Shown here: positions 23,512 to 34,463 of the stretch, piece by piece
How positions within the stretch are numbered: position 1 is the stretch's first letter
Layout: every line of letters starts with the position of its first letter
Program-made: the position numbers and the translations under genes
Notes under the pieces: model-generated
Told to the model about the DNA's origin: nothing
What the model saw: only the letters and a program-made list of their open reading frames with translations
Database searches by the model: none
Assembly (NCBI GenBank): GCA_963556145.1
Contig: OY744471.1
Location: 5,635,590 to 5,699,589 of the forward strand
Length of the DNA: 64,000 nucleotides
Direction: 5' to 3'
From: Hygrocybe punicea
Taxonomy: Eukaryota; Basidiomycota; Agaricomycetes; Agaricales; Hygrophoraceae

Positions 23512-24834
23512 TTATTCGACCATCAGTTCCCTCCATACAAATTTCATCCTTGCTGGTTTCAGCACGTGTATAATATACTTGTCTGTCTGCCGGATGAGCC
23601 AGTTCTCATTGTAAAAGCAAGCGGGTAGCTCACAAATGGGATCACGAACACTGACGGTGTTCCTACCATCCCTTATCCTGCGGCACAGTTTAGCACCCCT
23701 GCAGGTGCATTCTTGCAATCCTTTGGTACTTGTCATCAATGATCTTCATCTCGAGGTCCATGTTGCATCGCCAATGCATGGTTGTTGGGCGATACACAAT
23801 CTCGAGATTGTCATCGTTGGCATCGCTGTCTTCTGAACTCATCCCATCTTCTCCCAAATTTTCCATCACTGACTTTAACCACTCCCAATTGTTGACATCT
23901 GGTGCCTCCTCCTGTTCTTTGCAACCAATGGTCTCTTTTATGATAGTTAGCTGATGATTGAATTTCTGGGGGCGATTGTTTAGCTTGTTGTTTGTTGAAG
24001 ATTTCTGCAGATGCACCGCAACATGTCATTCTCTCCTCCTAGCAAACTTCAACTGTTTATCCTTGTGTGCGATTATTCGATCTTCCACTTGTGCCGGAGT
24101 TTCCAGTGTATCCGTATCTGTCAGCTTGGGCTGACCGAGCCTCCAGGTGGCCCTCACCCACTTGTATCTACCTTGCAGAATGTCGTGAAAGTAGGCCGTT
24201 GACCTTTCCGGCAACTGAAGTCCTGATTTCTTACAAGCTTTTCTCATCTTCTTCACTAAGATGTCCAAGATGGCAGTGTTCCATTCACTGTTGGGACCAG
24301 CCCTCATGTCAAAATGGAGGTCCTTCAAATCAGGCTCTGCTCTTCCTTCCTTGTGCACATGAACAATTGCAGGGGTCGCAGACCTTTGTCCCATAAAGTC
24401 ATCTTCACCATCGACTTTGAAAAATTCCTTGAAAACTTGGCGGGATATATCCTGTTCAGAGGTCCATCAATCAATAGTGCAGAATGCGACACACATGCAC
24501 TCACCAAAAAAATTGACCGGATTTCGGTGGTCTTCGCCTCCTTTATCGCCAGGACATCCTGATCAATGTTCGATTTTCGTCCTCGGCGCCTGGTAGTCTG
24601 TTTCAGTGGCCCGCAGGTGGCTTGCTGCAGTATTAATCGCAGCATGTCGAGGGCTTCTTCTCCTTTATGCTTCTGTCGTCTAGACACCTTTGACCTATGG
24701 GGATACTTTCCTTTGCCCATTGTGCGTCCATTATCCTCACTCGATTCACCTTCTGTTTCCTCACTAGTTGAAGATGCAGTAGTATCTGACTTGGTGTTGC
24801 TCTCGCTTCCTGTGTCTGACGATTCAGAGTCCAT
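23512..24834 (-). pseudogene. basidiomycete protein of unknown function (GMSSEDS family)
   Basis: The ATG at 24834 opens a Ser/Thr/Glu-rich, then basic N-terminus (SKVSRRQKHKGEEALDMLR, RRRGRKSN). A good intron (GTCAAT..ACAG, about 24531-24466) leads to DISRQVFKEFFKVDGEDDF, then a frame to FARRRE at about 24027. Later frames hold LGEDGMSSEDSDANDDN, MHWRCNMDLEMKIID and VRDPICELPACFYNENWL. The GMSSEDS/WR/IID/LP.yNE.WL order is a signature I have seen in uncharacterised Agaricomycete proteins next to transposons. A one-base shift is needed near 23700, so I treat it as decayed. Function unknown. Confidence 0.45.
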
Positions 24835-24949
24835 TGTCTAGCATGCCATAAACTTTCTTGCATCAACAGGCAAAATATCCAGCTGACGCACCTGTTCACA
24901 ATTTCTTAGCACGGGAGTCCCTAAGCGGTTCTTGTGTTTTGATCACAGT

Positions 24950-25879
24950 TCCGCCATAAATTTGCTGGTGGATGGAGTCGCTGCTCTGGATTTCGGTTTC
25001 TTGCTTGCGGAAGCTGGTCCTGTCAGTGTTTTCTTTGATCCACTCGCCTCTGGTGGATCATGGACGGGTTGCTGCATCTTGTTGGACCATCGGGCTTCCA
25101 TAGCTGCGATTTCTTGCTCTTTCTCAGCCTGAGGGGTGTCATTCTAAATATGATGACTTATCACAATAATACACACCAGTGAGCATCTCAACATCATGTC
25201 AACTTCTTTCCGGTACACTTCCTCCCTTGCTTGGACTCTCGCATTAAACTCCGTCATAAGAGCTTCAAATCGTATTTCATATTCGTGATGAGTTGCTTCT
25301 TCCTTTTCTTGTGCCAATTTCTCTAATTCCTTCAATCTTGTCTCCAGTTTTGCCTCCATGTGTTGGACAGTGGTTTGATTCTTTAAACGAGTGAGTAAAT
25401 TACACTTAGGACTTGTCGGGGATGAACCTTCTGTCTCAGTTTCCAGATTCTATACTGAGAGAACTCTAGCTGCTCTCGGAGATACTTCTCATCATGTGAG
25501 TATCTATCATCCTGTTTTTCCACGATTTGACATTTATGCTGAATGCTATGATTAGTTTCGATGCTCCTTGAGATATTTGCTGCCAACGTACAGGACTGAC
25601 AGTCTGATCATTCATCCGTACCAGCGTGAAGTCGTTGTCATTCATCTCCTCATCCTCGTCATCGAAGTGGTCTTCTACTCCCAGGACCAGAGCATTTGTT
25701 GTCACCGAAACATCCATCTCCACACCTGAAGCAGCCAGCGCTTCTTGACTGGAGGGAACTGAGTGAGGATAGAAGGGAACTGAGTGAGGATCGGAGAGAA
25801 CTGAGTGAGGATCTGAGGGAACTGAGTGAGGATAGAAAGATGTGCTGTGAAGTTCTCCTGGACTCAGTCCATGAGACAT
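24950..25879 (-). CDS. coiled-coil protein with PHSVPSD repeats, unknown function
   Basis: From the ATG at 25879 the N-terminus has four tandem 8-residue repeats of the type DPHSVPSY, encoded by a 24-bp tandem repeat at about 25757-25845. An acidic stretch follows (EDHFDDEDEEMNDND). After probable introns, exons encode LREQLEFSQYRIWKLRQKV and then KLETRLKELEKLAQEKEEAT..ARVQAREEVYRKEVDMML, strongly coiled-coil. The last exon (about 25132-24950) ends PSTSKFMAEL with a Lys/Ser-rich tail. Exon joints were not all fixed. It is head-to-tail with the GMSSEDS gene on the same strand. Confidence 0.45.
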
Positions 25880-25949
25880 GGTGTCGGGGTGTGAGATGGA
25901 GAAAGAAGACGATTGTTGGTTGGAAGGCTTTTAAGACTGTAATGTAATT

Positions 25950-26543
25950 CTTGTTGAAAACAATAATTATTGAGGCATCTTCGACAATGACTCACTGACG
26001 CTCCGGTCATGGAATAGAAATTATATTTATTGTTTTAATTCTCTGGCTCGGCGGTCTACATGATAGCGCGCTTTTCCTAAATTCTTCTGGTCATTTATTG
26101 TTCCAACTCTGACTCTGAAGGCAGCGGCCTATCTCGAATAATCGCGCTCTTCCTAAATTCCAGTTATTTATTATGATGACAATGCCTGACAATTAGTATG
26201 GCTACTATCCAACTCTGGCCTATTGTATGAAGATGCCTGACATCTTCCAATTGCCCACTCCTATCGCCCGGATGTTTTTATTCATATCTTGTGGTCGCGC
26301 ACATTTATTTCCAACAATACAGTTAAATTGTTGAAATACACCTGCAATTGCCTCACATTGCCTGCTCTCATTGCCCGCTGCCATTGCCCTCTCCCATTGC
26401 CCTCTCCCATTGCCTGGTTCATGGTTTCAGAATCAATCCCCCCTTTCTTTGAGGCTGGGCCTCTGCCACCTTCATATCCCCTCCTTAAAATCCAGGCCAA
26501 CCTCACCTATGTGTCCACTCCTGCTGTCCCTACAATAACAGCT
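25950..26543. other. no recognisable gene
   Basis: An AT-rich stretch followed by short repeats of CCATTGCCCTCTCC near 26350-26415. The open frame through it (from 26289) has no ATG-supported domain before 26544. Confidence 0.35.
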
Positions 26544-27262
26544 ATGGAGGAACTCAGCCTGCATAGAGGTCCAACTCCAACCAGTCGTGCTCCCAGTCAT
26601 GCTCCCAGTTGTGCAGCCAGTCGTGCTCCCAGCTCTGGCCCGAGTTGCACAGTCAAATGCTTACCGCCCTGCTCCTCATCTCCCTACATTGTACCGGAGC
26701 CTAAGGTTAAACCAAAGGTTGCTTTCACTAATGTGGATCTAGTGTCCAAATCAGCCGAGTCATCATGCCTTTCCGATATTGATGAGTCATCTGAGTCAAG
26801 CAATGAATTGGAAGATGGCCTCATATGAAAGCCTGCTGGTCAGGTTGGTCGGCCCAACAGAGGTGGATACAATTTTGAGGATGCCATGAATTGGCCACCA
26901 AAGACATTTAAGAAATTCCAGGTGGGTGGAGAACTTCCTGCTGTGCTGTGCCTGCTGACAGTGAATACAGAGATACGTGCACCAGCTCATTAACACTCAC
27001 CTTGATACCACGCAAAGTTACCAACCACAGAAGGAGAATCTTCACCAGGCTGTGCGAGATACGGTCAGCTTTTTTTTTCTGATCATGAAAATAATTCTAA
27101 ACATACAAACAGGCAACAGCAGCCTTTCCTGAACTTGCAAAATACGAAGGCTGTTGGCCAGTGAATGATGTTATGATGTTATGTTTAAAGAATACATCAC
27201 GACGTGAGAAATTGATGATACAGAAGTTGGCTGCAGGGACAAAAGGGAAGGGTTGGGAGTAA
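26544..27262 (+). pseudogene. KDZ-neighbour protein with GRPxRGGY motif, interrupted
   Basis: From the ATG at 26544 the Ser/Pro-rich N-terminus contains the short repeat SRAPSHAPSCAASRAPS, then acidic SDIDESSESSNELED. The conserved block KPAGQVGRPNRGGYNFEDAM..WPPKTFKKFQ follows, but a TGA at 26826-26828 separates it from the N-terminus. After an intron, exons with QPQKENLHQAVRDT and AAFPELAKYEGCWPVNDVMMLCLKNTSRR follow, ending KGKGWE. I recognise the KP.G..GRP.RGGY / FP.L..Y..CWPV order from uncharacterised basidiomycete proteins found near KDZ-type elements; DNA binding is a guess from basic content. Confidence 0.45.
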
Positions 27263-27608
27263 ATGTGTCGTTGCACTTGTCATTGTAAATAATCAGTCAT
27301 CACAGTGAATTGAGAAATTGACAATAGAGAAGTTGCAGAGACAAAAGGAAAGGGTCGGGAGTAATGCATCGTTGCAATTGTCGTTGTAAATATTGAGAGT
27401 CAGGCAGCCATGCAGGTGACAGGAGCATCAGTCGTGCTCTCTCATCGCCTACTTTCATCGCCTAGAAACAAAATAGGTAGAACAATTAGCAGGAACAGAG
27501 ACTTGCACCTACATAAAGGGCAGGTGTCTCTTGTTTCGCCACCCATAAAATCACTTGTTCGTGCAGGTTTCCCACTCCATCATACTGACTCACACTCCCT
27601 ATCTCACC

Positions 27609-27970
27609 ATGTATCAATTGTTCCAATCGATCACATCATCGTACACGCTTGTCACATGTCTCAAAGGTCATACCGATGCTGTCTACTGGCTTGCAGTATC
27701 ACCAAATGGCGACTTACTTGCCAGCGCCGGTGAGTAGTCATTAACGACTTCCTAGTAAGTATATTTAATCTATGTGATGATAGGAGGAGATGGTGTAAGG
27801 ATATGGGACTCACCTTGGTTTCCCAAAGCCACATCCTGCGAGGACCTACCACTTGCATTGGGTGGGTCAGTGGTAAAGATGATTCGTCTGCAAAGGTATG
27901 TTATGGATCAGCATTGGGCTACCTCGTCATCTGCCAAGTTCTTCCTGTGGATTTGGTTGAAAAATCACAA
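27609..27970 (+). pseudogene. WD40-repeat protein fragment
   Basis: The ATG at 27609 begins LFQSITSSYTLVTCLKGHTDAV; the frame continues AVYWLAVSPNGDLLASAG. A 54-bp intron (27730-27783) follows, then GGDGVRIWDSPW, so one complete GH..WD-type WD40 blade is visible. After a further stretch the frame CYGSALGYLVICQVLPVDL resembles the next blade, but a stop follows. A normal WD40 propeller needs about seven blades, so this is a fragment abutting the next gene. Confidence 0.55.
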
Positions 27971-27979
27971 GGCTGATGC

Positions 27980-29943
27980 AAAAGAGGAGGCTTTGAAGAA
28001 GAAAACACAAGCAAAATTCATCAAAATGTGGGACTTACACACCGTTGTTGTGGAGAAGATGAGGGGGGAAATAAAGGAGAGAATCAAGGAGCAATCAGGC
28101 ATGAACCCTGGAAGCGCGGAGTTCATCAGCACATATAAAGCCGCTTGTAGCTGGGTCATGGAAAAACTGTCACCAGAAAAAAAGGCAGAGTTTGAGGGCC
28201 TCACTGCTGATTGGAATAGTGGGAAACTGACAGATGAAGTGCGGAGTAGGTAAGTGAAACATTGTTCTCATATTGGTGTCTTCTGCTGAAGCCTCTTTGG
28301 TAGCAATGTGGAAAATTCAATGAGCAAGGTGGTGCAGAAGTTTGTCAAGGAATTGGAGGTGCAGATAGGGGCAAAGGTGCTTGTCTTGGTGGGTTGGAAA
28401 GATAGGACAGGCAATGCTCAAACCACGAAGTAATATTTCACATACCACACAATATTTGAACTCACCCATGATTGTGGGTAGATTTGAATCCCAAAATGTT
28501 CAAGGGGATATTTTTTCGAGGAGAAAAACTTTCCAGGATGAAGTGATGAAACCTTGGAATGAGTGGGTGTTTGATGAATATGGTATGTTAAAAGTACCAT
28601 CAACCGTGACATCTCTGAACATATATTAGATGAGCACAGTGATGGAGCAGAAACCGACGTTGACAAGGGCAAGGGTCCCAGCCTGCCCAGGAAGGAAAAC
28701 GATAAGAGTGTACCATTGGTCCTGCAAGTCGACGAATTTGGTGCACCTGTCCTCCCTGACACAAAGGGGATGTCACTGCCAAAGAAGAAGGATGTGTTTA
28801 GGTCATTTGTGACAATGTCCTACTATAAGTTGAACAGAATGAATGGAATAAAACAAGACTCATCGTATTTTTGCAGGCCAATTTACGAATAACCAGAATG
28901 CGACAGTTCCTTGGTTGAGGATAAGAGACTCCCTGGGGGAATTCATAGACGCTGAATATCTCCCCGATGGACAGCAGATGATGGAGCCCACAAAGATGAA
29001 GAAGGACCAGCTGAAGCTGGTCTTCAACCACTGGGAGAACCGGCAGGCATCAGGGTTGGTGGCCCTCAAGTTCAAGTCTGCGAGGGCTTCAGATGCGGAG
29101 AATCTGCTGAAGAACAAAAAGGCCAAGAAAAGGAGATATGTGGATGTTTCCGATGATGACGACAACTCGGACAATGAGGCTGGACCTTCAAAACGGATTG
29201 AGTATGGGGCCACAGGCAAATTGCCAAATCGAGCATAAGTGACATGCATGATCTGCCTGATGTTCATTTTCATTTGTTTATCTGGTTGTTTAGTCCAGCT
29301 GCAGTCAGCCCAGACAAGGAGGCAAGGTTTGAATTTTTGCAAACCTTGTCCGCGAGCCCAGAATACCTGAGTTTGGTGAAATTTTGCTATGAGCATATGT
29401 GAGTAAAACATGTCAAGAATATGTGTGGAAATGAATAACAAGGGACAGGAATGGGAGGTCAATAGTCCTGACCATGCCTGGATGTTATGGAGTTACCCCA
29501 GCCAATTTCTGCCCCCTGCTTTCCATGATGGTAATGTCTTGGAAGAGATCATGTTATGGATGGAGACCTTGTGATATCCTGATAATATTTTGATTGTTCT
29601 CTTGGTCATTGGACTGGCTTTACAAGAATTTGCAGCATCTCACTTCAACGAAGGTGACTTTGACTCTACCCAGGGGATTCCGGAATATGTGTGGGGATCT
29701 TCATACATGACAAAACACGCTGACCAGTTGGTGGTGCGAGCAGATATGCTGAGGATATTCTTGGATAAGAAAGAGCATGAGCATGAGCATGACGATGAAC
29801 CTGCACCAGCAGGTGGGAACAAGGGTAAGGAAGTGAAATGGCCTCGCGGCGAAAATGCAGGGGGAACATCATCGCAGAAAAAACCCGAACACAGAAAACC
29901 CAAGACTGGACGAGTGAGGTCCAGTAGCAGGTTGAAGAAGTGA
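27980..29943 (+). pseudogene. HMG-like accessory protein, copy 1 (left)
   Basis: Exon blocks in order: KKKTQAKFIKMWDLHTVVVE..SAEFISTYKAACSWVMEKLSPEKKAEFEGLTADWN, an HMG-box-like helical region; SMSKVVQKFVKELEVQIGAK; SVPLVLQVDEFGAPVLPD; ATVPWLRIRDSLGEFIDAEYLP with KMKKDQLKLVFNHWENRQ; a basic NLS-like LKNKKAKKRRYVDVSDDD; SPDKEARFEFLQTLSASPEYL; and a basic tail with RKPKTGRVRSSSRLKK. Between 28410 and 28620 stops appear in the expected frame. The same blocks recur on the minus strand at 61.6-63.3 kb. I infer a nuclear DNA-binding accessory protein; no enzymatic motif is visible. Confidence 0.5.
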
Positions 29944-30315
29944 TAATGTTAATTGCATTCTGTGTTCAGGCTGTAAGCTTTGTCTTCATATCTGCAGTGC
30001 TCCGGAGTCAGTCAGGTAATGTGTCATTGTTCCCTTGTCCTCTCTGCAAAATGTCTTTATTATACTTTGCTATGTTGAAATATACAATGTTTGGATATAT
30101 ATATGTAAAAGTGAGGTCCAACAAGAGGTGGAATAAGTAGAAGAAAATGTGTTTAGTAAAGTTCTGTGATGAGGCTAGAATATATTGCTTGATATCTGCA
30201 TTGCTGATGAATCTCCATGTTCCCCTGGCATTTGTTCAGAATCTTGTAAGTACATAGAATGTAAGGGAAGGCATGTGAATATCCCCCGGATGTTGGTGCA
30301 AGTAAGAAATAAACA

Positions 30316-30700
30316 TCCCACCCCATCTCGGCCCATCCAATGCCAGTGGGAATTCAATATCCCCCCCATCTCGGCCCATCCACTGCCATCGGAAAATTAA
30401 TATCCCCCCCATCTCGGCCCATCCAATGCAATTGGGGAATAAATATCCCCCCCATCTCGGCCCATCCAATGCCAGTGGGAAATAAAGATCCCCCCCATCT
30501 TGGCCCATCCAATGCCAGTGGGAAATCAATAGCCTACCTAAACTCGGCCCATCTAATTCTAGTGGGAAATCATTATTTCTAACTTTCTGGGCCCATGCAA
30601 TGTGAAGGGAAAGGACTATCTCGGCTCATCTCAGCCCATCCAATCCAATAGGTCTGGATATTATCTCGGCCCATCCTGGCCCATCCACTGGGATTGGACC
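30316..30700. repeat. ~43-bp tandem repeat (CCCATCTCGGCCCATCCAAT)
   Basis: Six or more diverged copies of a 43-bp unit containing CATCTCGGCCCATCCAATGC and AGTGGGAAAT. Unit length and the GGCCCATCCAATG core resemble the 44-bp GGCCAATCCATGTTCC repeats at the ends of the giant element, which hints at a subterminal array of a related transposon. Confidence 0.75.
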
Positions 30701-30849
30701 TTTAGCACATGGGCTCCCCCACTGTTACTGGACAAGATACGCTGCAAGGGCTCCCACCAGGACCACGAGGACGAGGACGAGGATGGTGACCAGCAAGACA
30801 ATGGTGGCAAGGCCATCAATGGTCGTTGTGCCATCACCCCCAAATGACC

Positions 30850-31440
30850 CACAGTGGGCTCCTTTGCCCACCAGCAAGGCGACGGTGGCGAGATTGGTGA
30901 TGGCAGTGCCGGTGCCCCCAAATGACCTGTGGTGGGCTCCTTTGCCCACCAGCAAGGCGACGGTGGTGAAGTCGGTGGTGGCAGCAGTACTGGTGCCTCC
31001 AAACGACCCACGGTGGGCTCCTTTGCCCACCAGCAAGGTGACAGTGGCGGGGTTGGTGATGGCAATGTTGCTGGTGCCCCCAAGGACCCAGGGGAGGTCC
31101 TGTTACCCACCAGCAAGATGACCATGGCATGTTTCATGATAGCAGCAGCGCCGGTGCCCCCAAACGACCCAGGGTGGGTGCTGTTGCCCACAAATACAAT
31201 GACGACTGTGACAGTGGTGGTGGTGTTGCCCCCAAAGACCCTATTGCTCGCCAAGAGGATGATGATGGCGACCACAGTGATGGTGGTGCCCTTGTCCCCA
31301 AACGACCCAGGGCAGGTGCCATTGCCCACCACCAGGATAACAATGGCGAGTTTGGTGACGGCTGTGGTGCTGTTGCTGAGTTTGGTGATGGCTGTGGAGC
31401 CGTTGCCCCTGAAGGACCTGGGGCAGGTGTCATTGCCCAT
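30850..31440 (+). repeat. 78-81-bp coding minisatellite
   Basis: GTGGGCTCCTTTGCCCACC starts at 30854, 30932 and 31013 (spacing 78 and 81, multiples of three). Translated, the unit reads roughly APKRPTVGSFAHQQGDGGEV with a Gly-Asp tail, and diverged units continue to about 31440. Two units have TGA in place of the Arg codon of KRP. Confidence 0.7.
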
Positions 31441-32657
31441 TACCAGGATGACGGCCATCGTGTTGTTGTGCCCAATCGACCCAATAGTGCCATGATTATC
31501 AGTGATCTGTTCAATGATGATGATGTATTCAATGACAGCATTGGTCATTCCCCTCAGCAAACAACTCCACTGAATCTCCAAGGTGCTTCGCGTACTATTG
31601 GTGGGATTCTCCGTGGTTGTGCCATTGGTAATATCTATAACATGGCTGATGGTATTTCCTGTGAGCTGACCGATGTGCCTTATACCCCTGTGACTGGTAA
31701 GGTCCTTCTGTACAACAGTCATGAACCCGGCGCTGTTCCAATGATGTCCATCAAACATCAAATTACTATGCAACTTGCACCTCTTCTTACAAAGCTTGGG
31801 ATCAAGTATTCTCCTATTAAAAGTAAGCTCTGATTTCGTGGATGCGAAGATAGACTAATACCTTGTCAGGATTGAATAAGCGTGCTTATGTTCGCGAGGA
31901 TAATGTCTGGTCTGTTAGGGAACGCTCTCGAAGATGATGAGGTGGTTATGTGGCAAGCTGAGAATGGTCAAATGTCCCTTTCTATTCTCATTGTGAGCCA
32001 TAATTCCCTTAAGATTTGTGTTCGTGCTAATGGCTTGTGCTCGTATAGGATGATGATGACAATTTCTTGCCAACTCAATTTGCTTCTCATGTTTCTGCCA
32101 TATTGCTTCCTCCTGTCACCATATCGTCCTCCCCATTACTGACCGCTATGGTGCAGCAACTGGCCGACCAACTTGGGGTATTGTTACATCTTACTGATCA
32201 TACTGACACCTCTCTTGCTTTTGCCTATCAGTGATACAAGGGTTATGTAGAGGCTACCAAGACTCTAGAGAAGATGATAGTTGCCAGGACCTGGGTTGGA
32301 AAGAGGCCTACAGGAAATGATCTCATTGAAACTTTTGTTTCCAAGTCTATATGGTTTTCTCATTACAGAACTACATTTCCAAAGCTGTCCCAAGATCCCC
32401 TCATGCTGATGTGGCTTGAGAAGGGTGAGGATATGCCCAGTGACTTGGAGGCATGGGGTTTTCAGAAGTCCAGCTATCATTTCAAGGACTTGTTGGATTA
32501 TGTTCAGAGAGGGGGTCCTATGATGCCAGTAGCTGATGTCAGGGAGGAATTGGGAAGGAAGGACAAAGGGAAGAAAAAGGCAAAAGATGATGGAAACCAG
32601 AGGAAGAAGGAGAAGAAAGGAGGAGAAGCAAGGATTAGCAAATGCTCTGGATTGTGA
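31129..32657 (+). pseudogene. KDZ-neighbour protein of unknown function
   Basis: After the repeat-encoded N-terminus the frame reads RTIGGILRGCAIGNIYNMADG..LLYNSHEPGAVPMMS up to an intron at about 31824-31868. Later exons include LEDDEVVMWQAENGQMSLSI, FLPTQFASHVSAILLPPVT and, from 32240, YVEATKTLEKMIVARTWVG..SIWFSHYRTTFPKLSQ..WGFQKSSYHFKDLLDYVQ, ending in a Lys-rich tail. One frame change is needed near 31925. It lies just upstream of the CxC5 gene on the same strand. I know this block order only from unnamed basidiomycete proteins. Confidence 0.45.
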
Positions 32658-34117
32658 GTATAAAGTGCAATGACAATATAATTGTGCTTTCAATGATGAA
32701 TAATTTTTCTAGTCTAATGTGGATCAATATCTTGCTGTTGAGTTTGTTCCAACAGCTTATGAAAGCCATTTCCTGGGCTTTTCATTCCAATGCTGCCATG
32801 GCCTATTTATGTGTTGTTCTGGTGGTGCTTGAAGCTTTACCACTAGCTTCTGCTGCAGCTATTCAAGATCCATTCCCTGACATTCCATTTGCTGTATTCA
32901 ATCAGTTCATTGCCTGTCATTTCAGCTCCAAGATAACTCTGGTCACTGTCTTGACCATTTTGTTTTCCCTTACAGAAAACCCAGAGTTGCTGAATCTGCA
33001 TACTAGACAGCAGAACCCAGTCTACTCAGGGGAGAACAAAGGAAATGTGACTGGATGGATCAAGGCACTTGCTTGTGGTCTAGAAACCAGACTTGGTCAT
33101 GAGACCAGCAGACTTTTCCAGGCATCTGAACATGGATCAGATATGTCTGGAGAAGAAGTGACAAATAATATTAGCATCAAGTTGAATGCTCTGTCACAAC
33201 TGCTAGCCTTGTATCCATATGATGATGATGGGCATTTCCGGGGCAAGCTGAACGCTGTGTTGAGAGAAGAAATTGAGCCTGTATATGTGCTTTGTCCAGA
33301 TGTCATGGAATGCGAGACTATGGATTGCAATCCTCGTTCATTGATCCAAGCCACTTGCCAACAGGATATTCCCAAGGTCACATTAATTAGAGGGATTAAT
33401 ATCTATGATGAAGTTCAACTTCTCACTGGAAAATGTCCTGATTGTGACACCAGATATTTCCCTAACCATGAATGTGCACGATCTGATACATCTGGGGAGT
33501 GGAATAAAGTCTATTTGAATCCTGCCAAATATATAAAAGTTGGCAGTGGGATTTGGGTGGATCGTGTCTTCTCTGGAGCAGTTTTGAATGGGATATATAG
33601 CTTCCACGCATCGGCGTCTGCATTTGCAGAATTCTGGAATGACAGCTTTTGGACTACACAGAGAAGCAACTCCAGAAAGGATTCTCACCAACAGATTTGG
33701 CAAGCCTTTGTCCAAGAGTCTGTACGGATGGTTGCTGCTGGTTCCAATCAGACATTAGTGCTTCAGGACTCACTCAAAATTGTTGAGGTCACTAAAGGAG
33801 CATTTAATGTCTTGGGCTTGAATGGCATTATCAAGAATGCTCAGGGTCATGCTTGCTCTGAATGCACCCATGCATACAAGGCCGTTGCAGATATTATTAC
33901 TGGTGATGACCCTGCAGCCTTAGTGGGGCATGATGAGAACAGAGATGTACCTGTTCTTGAGGGTGAGGGTGGTGATTTGGCAGCACGAGATGCAGCTGAA
34001 GCCAGACAGCATGCCATTCGAGCAAGGCAACCTGGTGTGGTGGCTGAAGCAATGGATGTTGATGACCAACTCGCACCTGTAGTCATGGCAGTTGTGGATG
34101 GGGTTGTTATGGGTCCT
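32642..34117 (+). pseudogene. CxC5-type KDZ-associated protein, truncated by insertion
   Basis: One open frame of about 490 codons with no intron needed. Blocks: LTENPELLNLHTRQQNPVY, YDEVQLLTGKCPDCDTRYFPNHE (CxxC zinc cluster), WNKVYLNPAKYIKVGSGIWV, LNGIYSFHASASAFAEFWN, then GHACSECTHAYKAVAD..AALVGHDENRD and MAVVDGVVMGPN. This matches the CxC5 cysteine cluster associated with KDZ transposases; the CxC6 cluster and the transposase-type C-terminus that normally follow are missing, and foreign sequence starts after MGPN. The true ATG may be at 32717. The next gene-like feature belongs to the giant element, so I infer the insertion cut this gene. Confidence 0.7.
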
Positions 34118-34186
34118 AACACACCTTACAGTGTATCTTGTCCATGAAACATGGATCAGCTGAGATGGACAATTCCCACTCTGAGT

Positions 34187-34400
34187 GGGCCAGCCAATCT
34201 CGGCCAACCAATATCTTTCTCCAGGGCAGATGGCTTGGCCGAGGGGTCTATGTTCTGAGGTACATGAGTTGGCCAAAGCAGAGGGATATATTGGCCGACC
34301 GGTCTGGGTATTTTGACTGGCCATGGAACATGGATTGGCCGACCAGTGTGGTTATGTCGGCTGAATACTATATATTGGCTTGCTGGCCATTATTGGCAGA
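34187..34400. repeat. left inverted end of the giant element
   Basis: Inverted match to 63660-64000. It contains about two copies of the 44-bp unit with GGTCTGGGTATTTTGACTGG and CCATGGAACATGGATTGGCC, against about five and a half at the right end. Confidence 0.8.
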
Positions 34401-34463
34401 TGGTTATGGTCCAGTTGGTTAGGAATATCTTAGTTTGAACTAAATCTTCTCTAATGATATATA

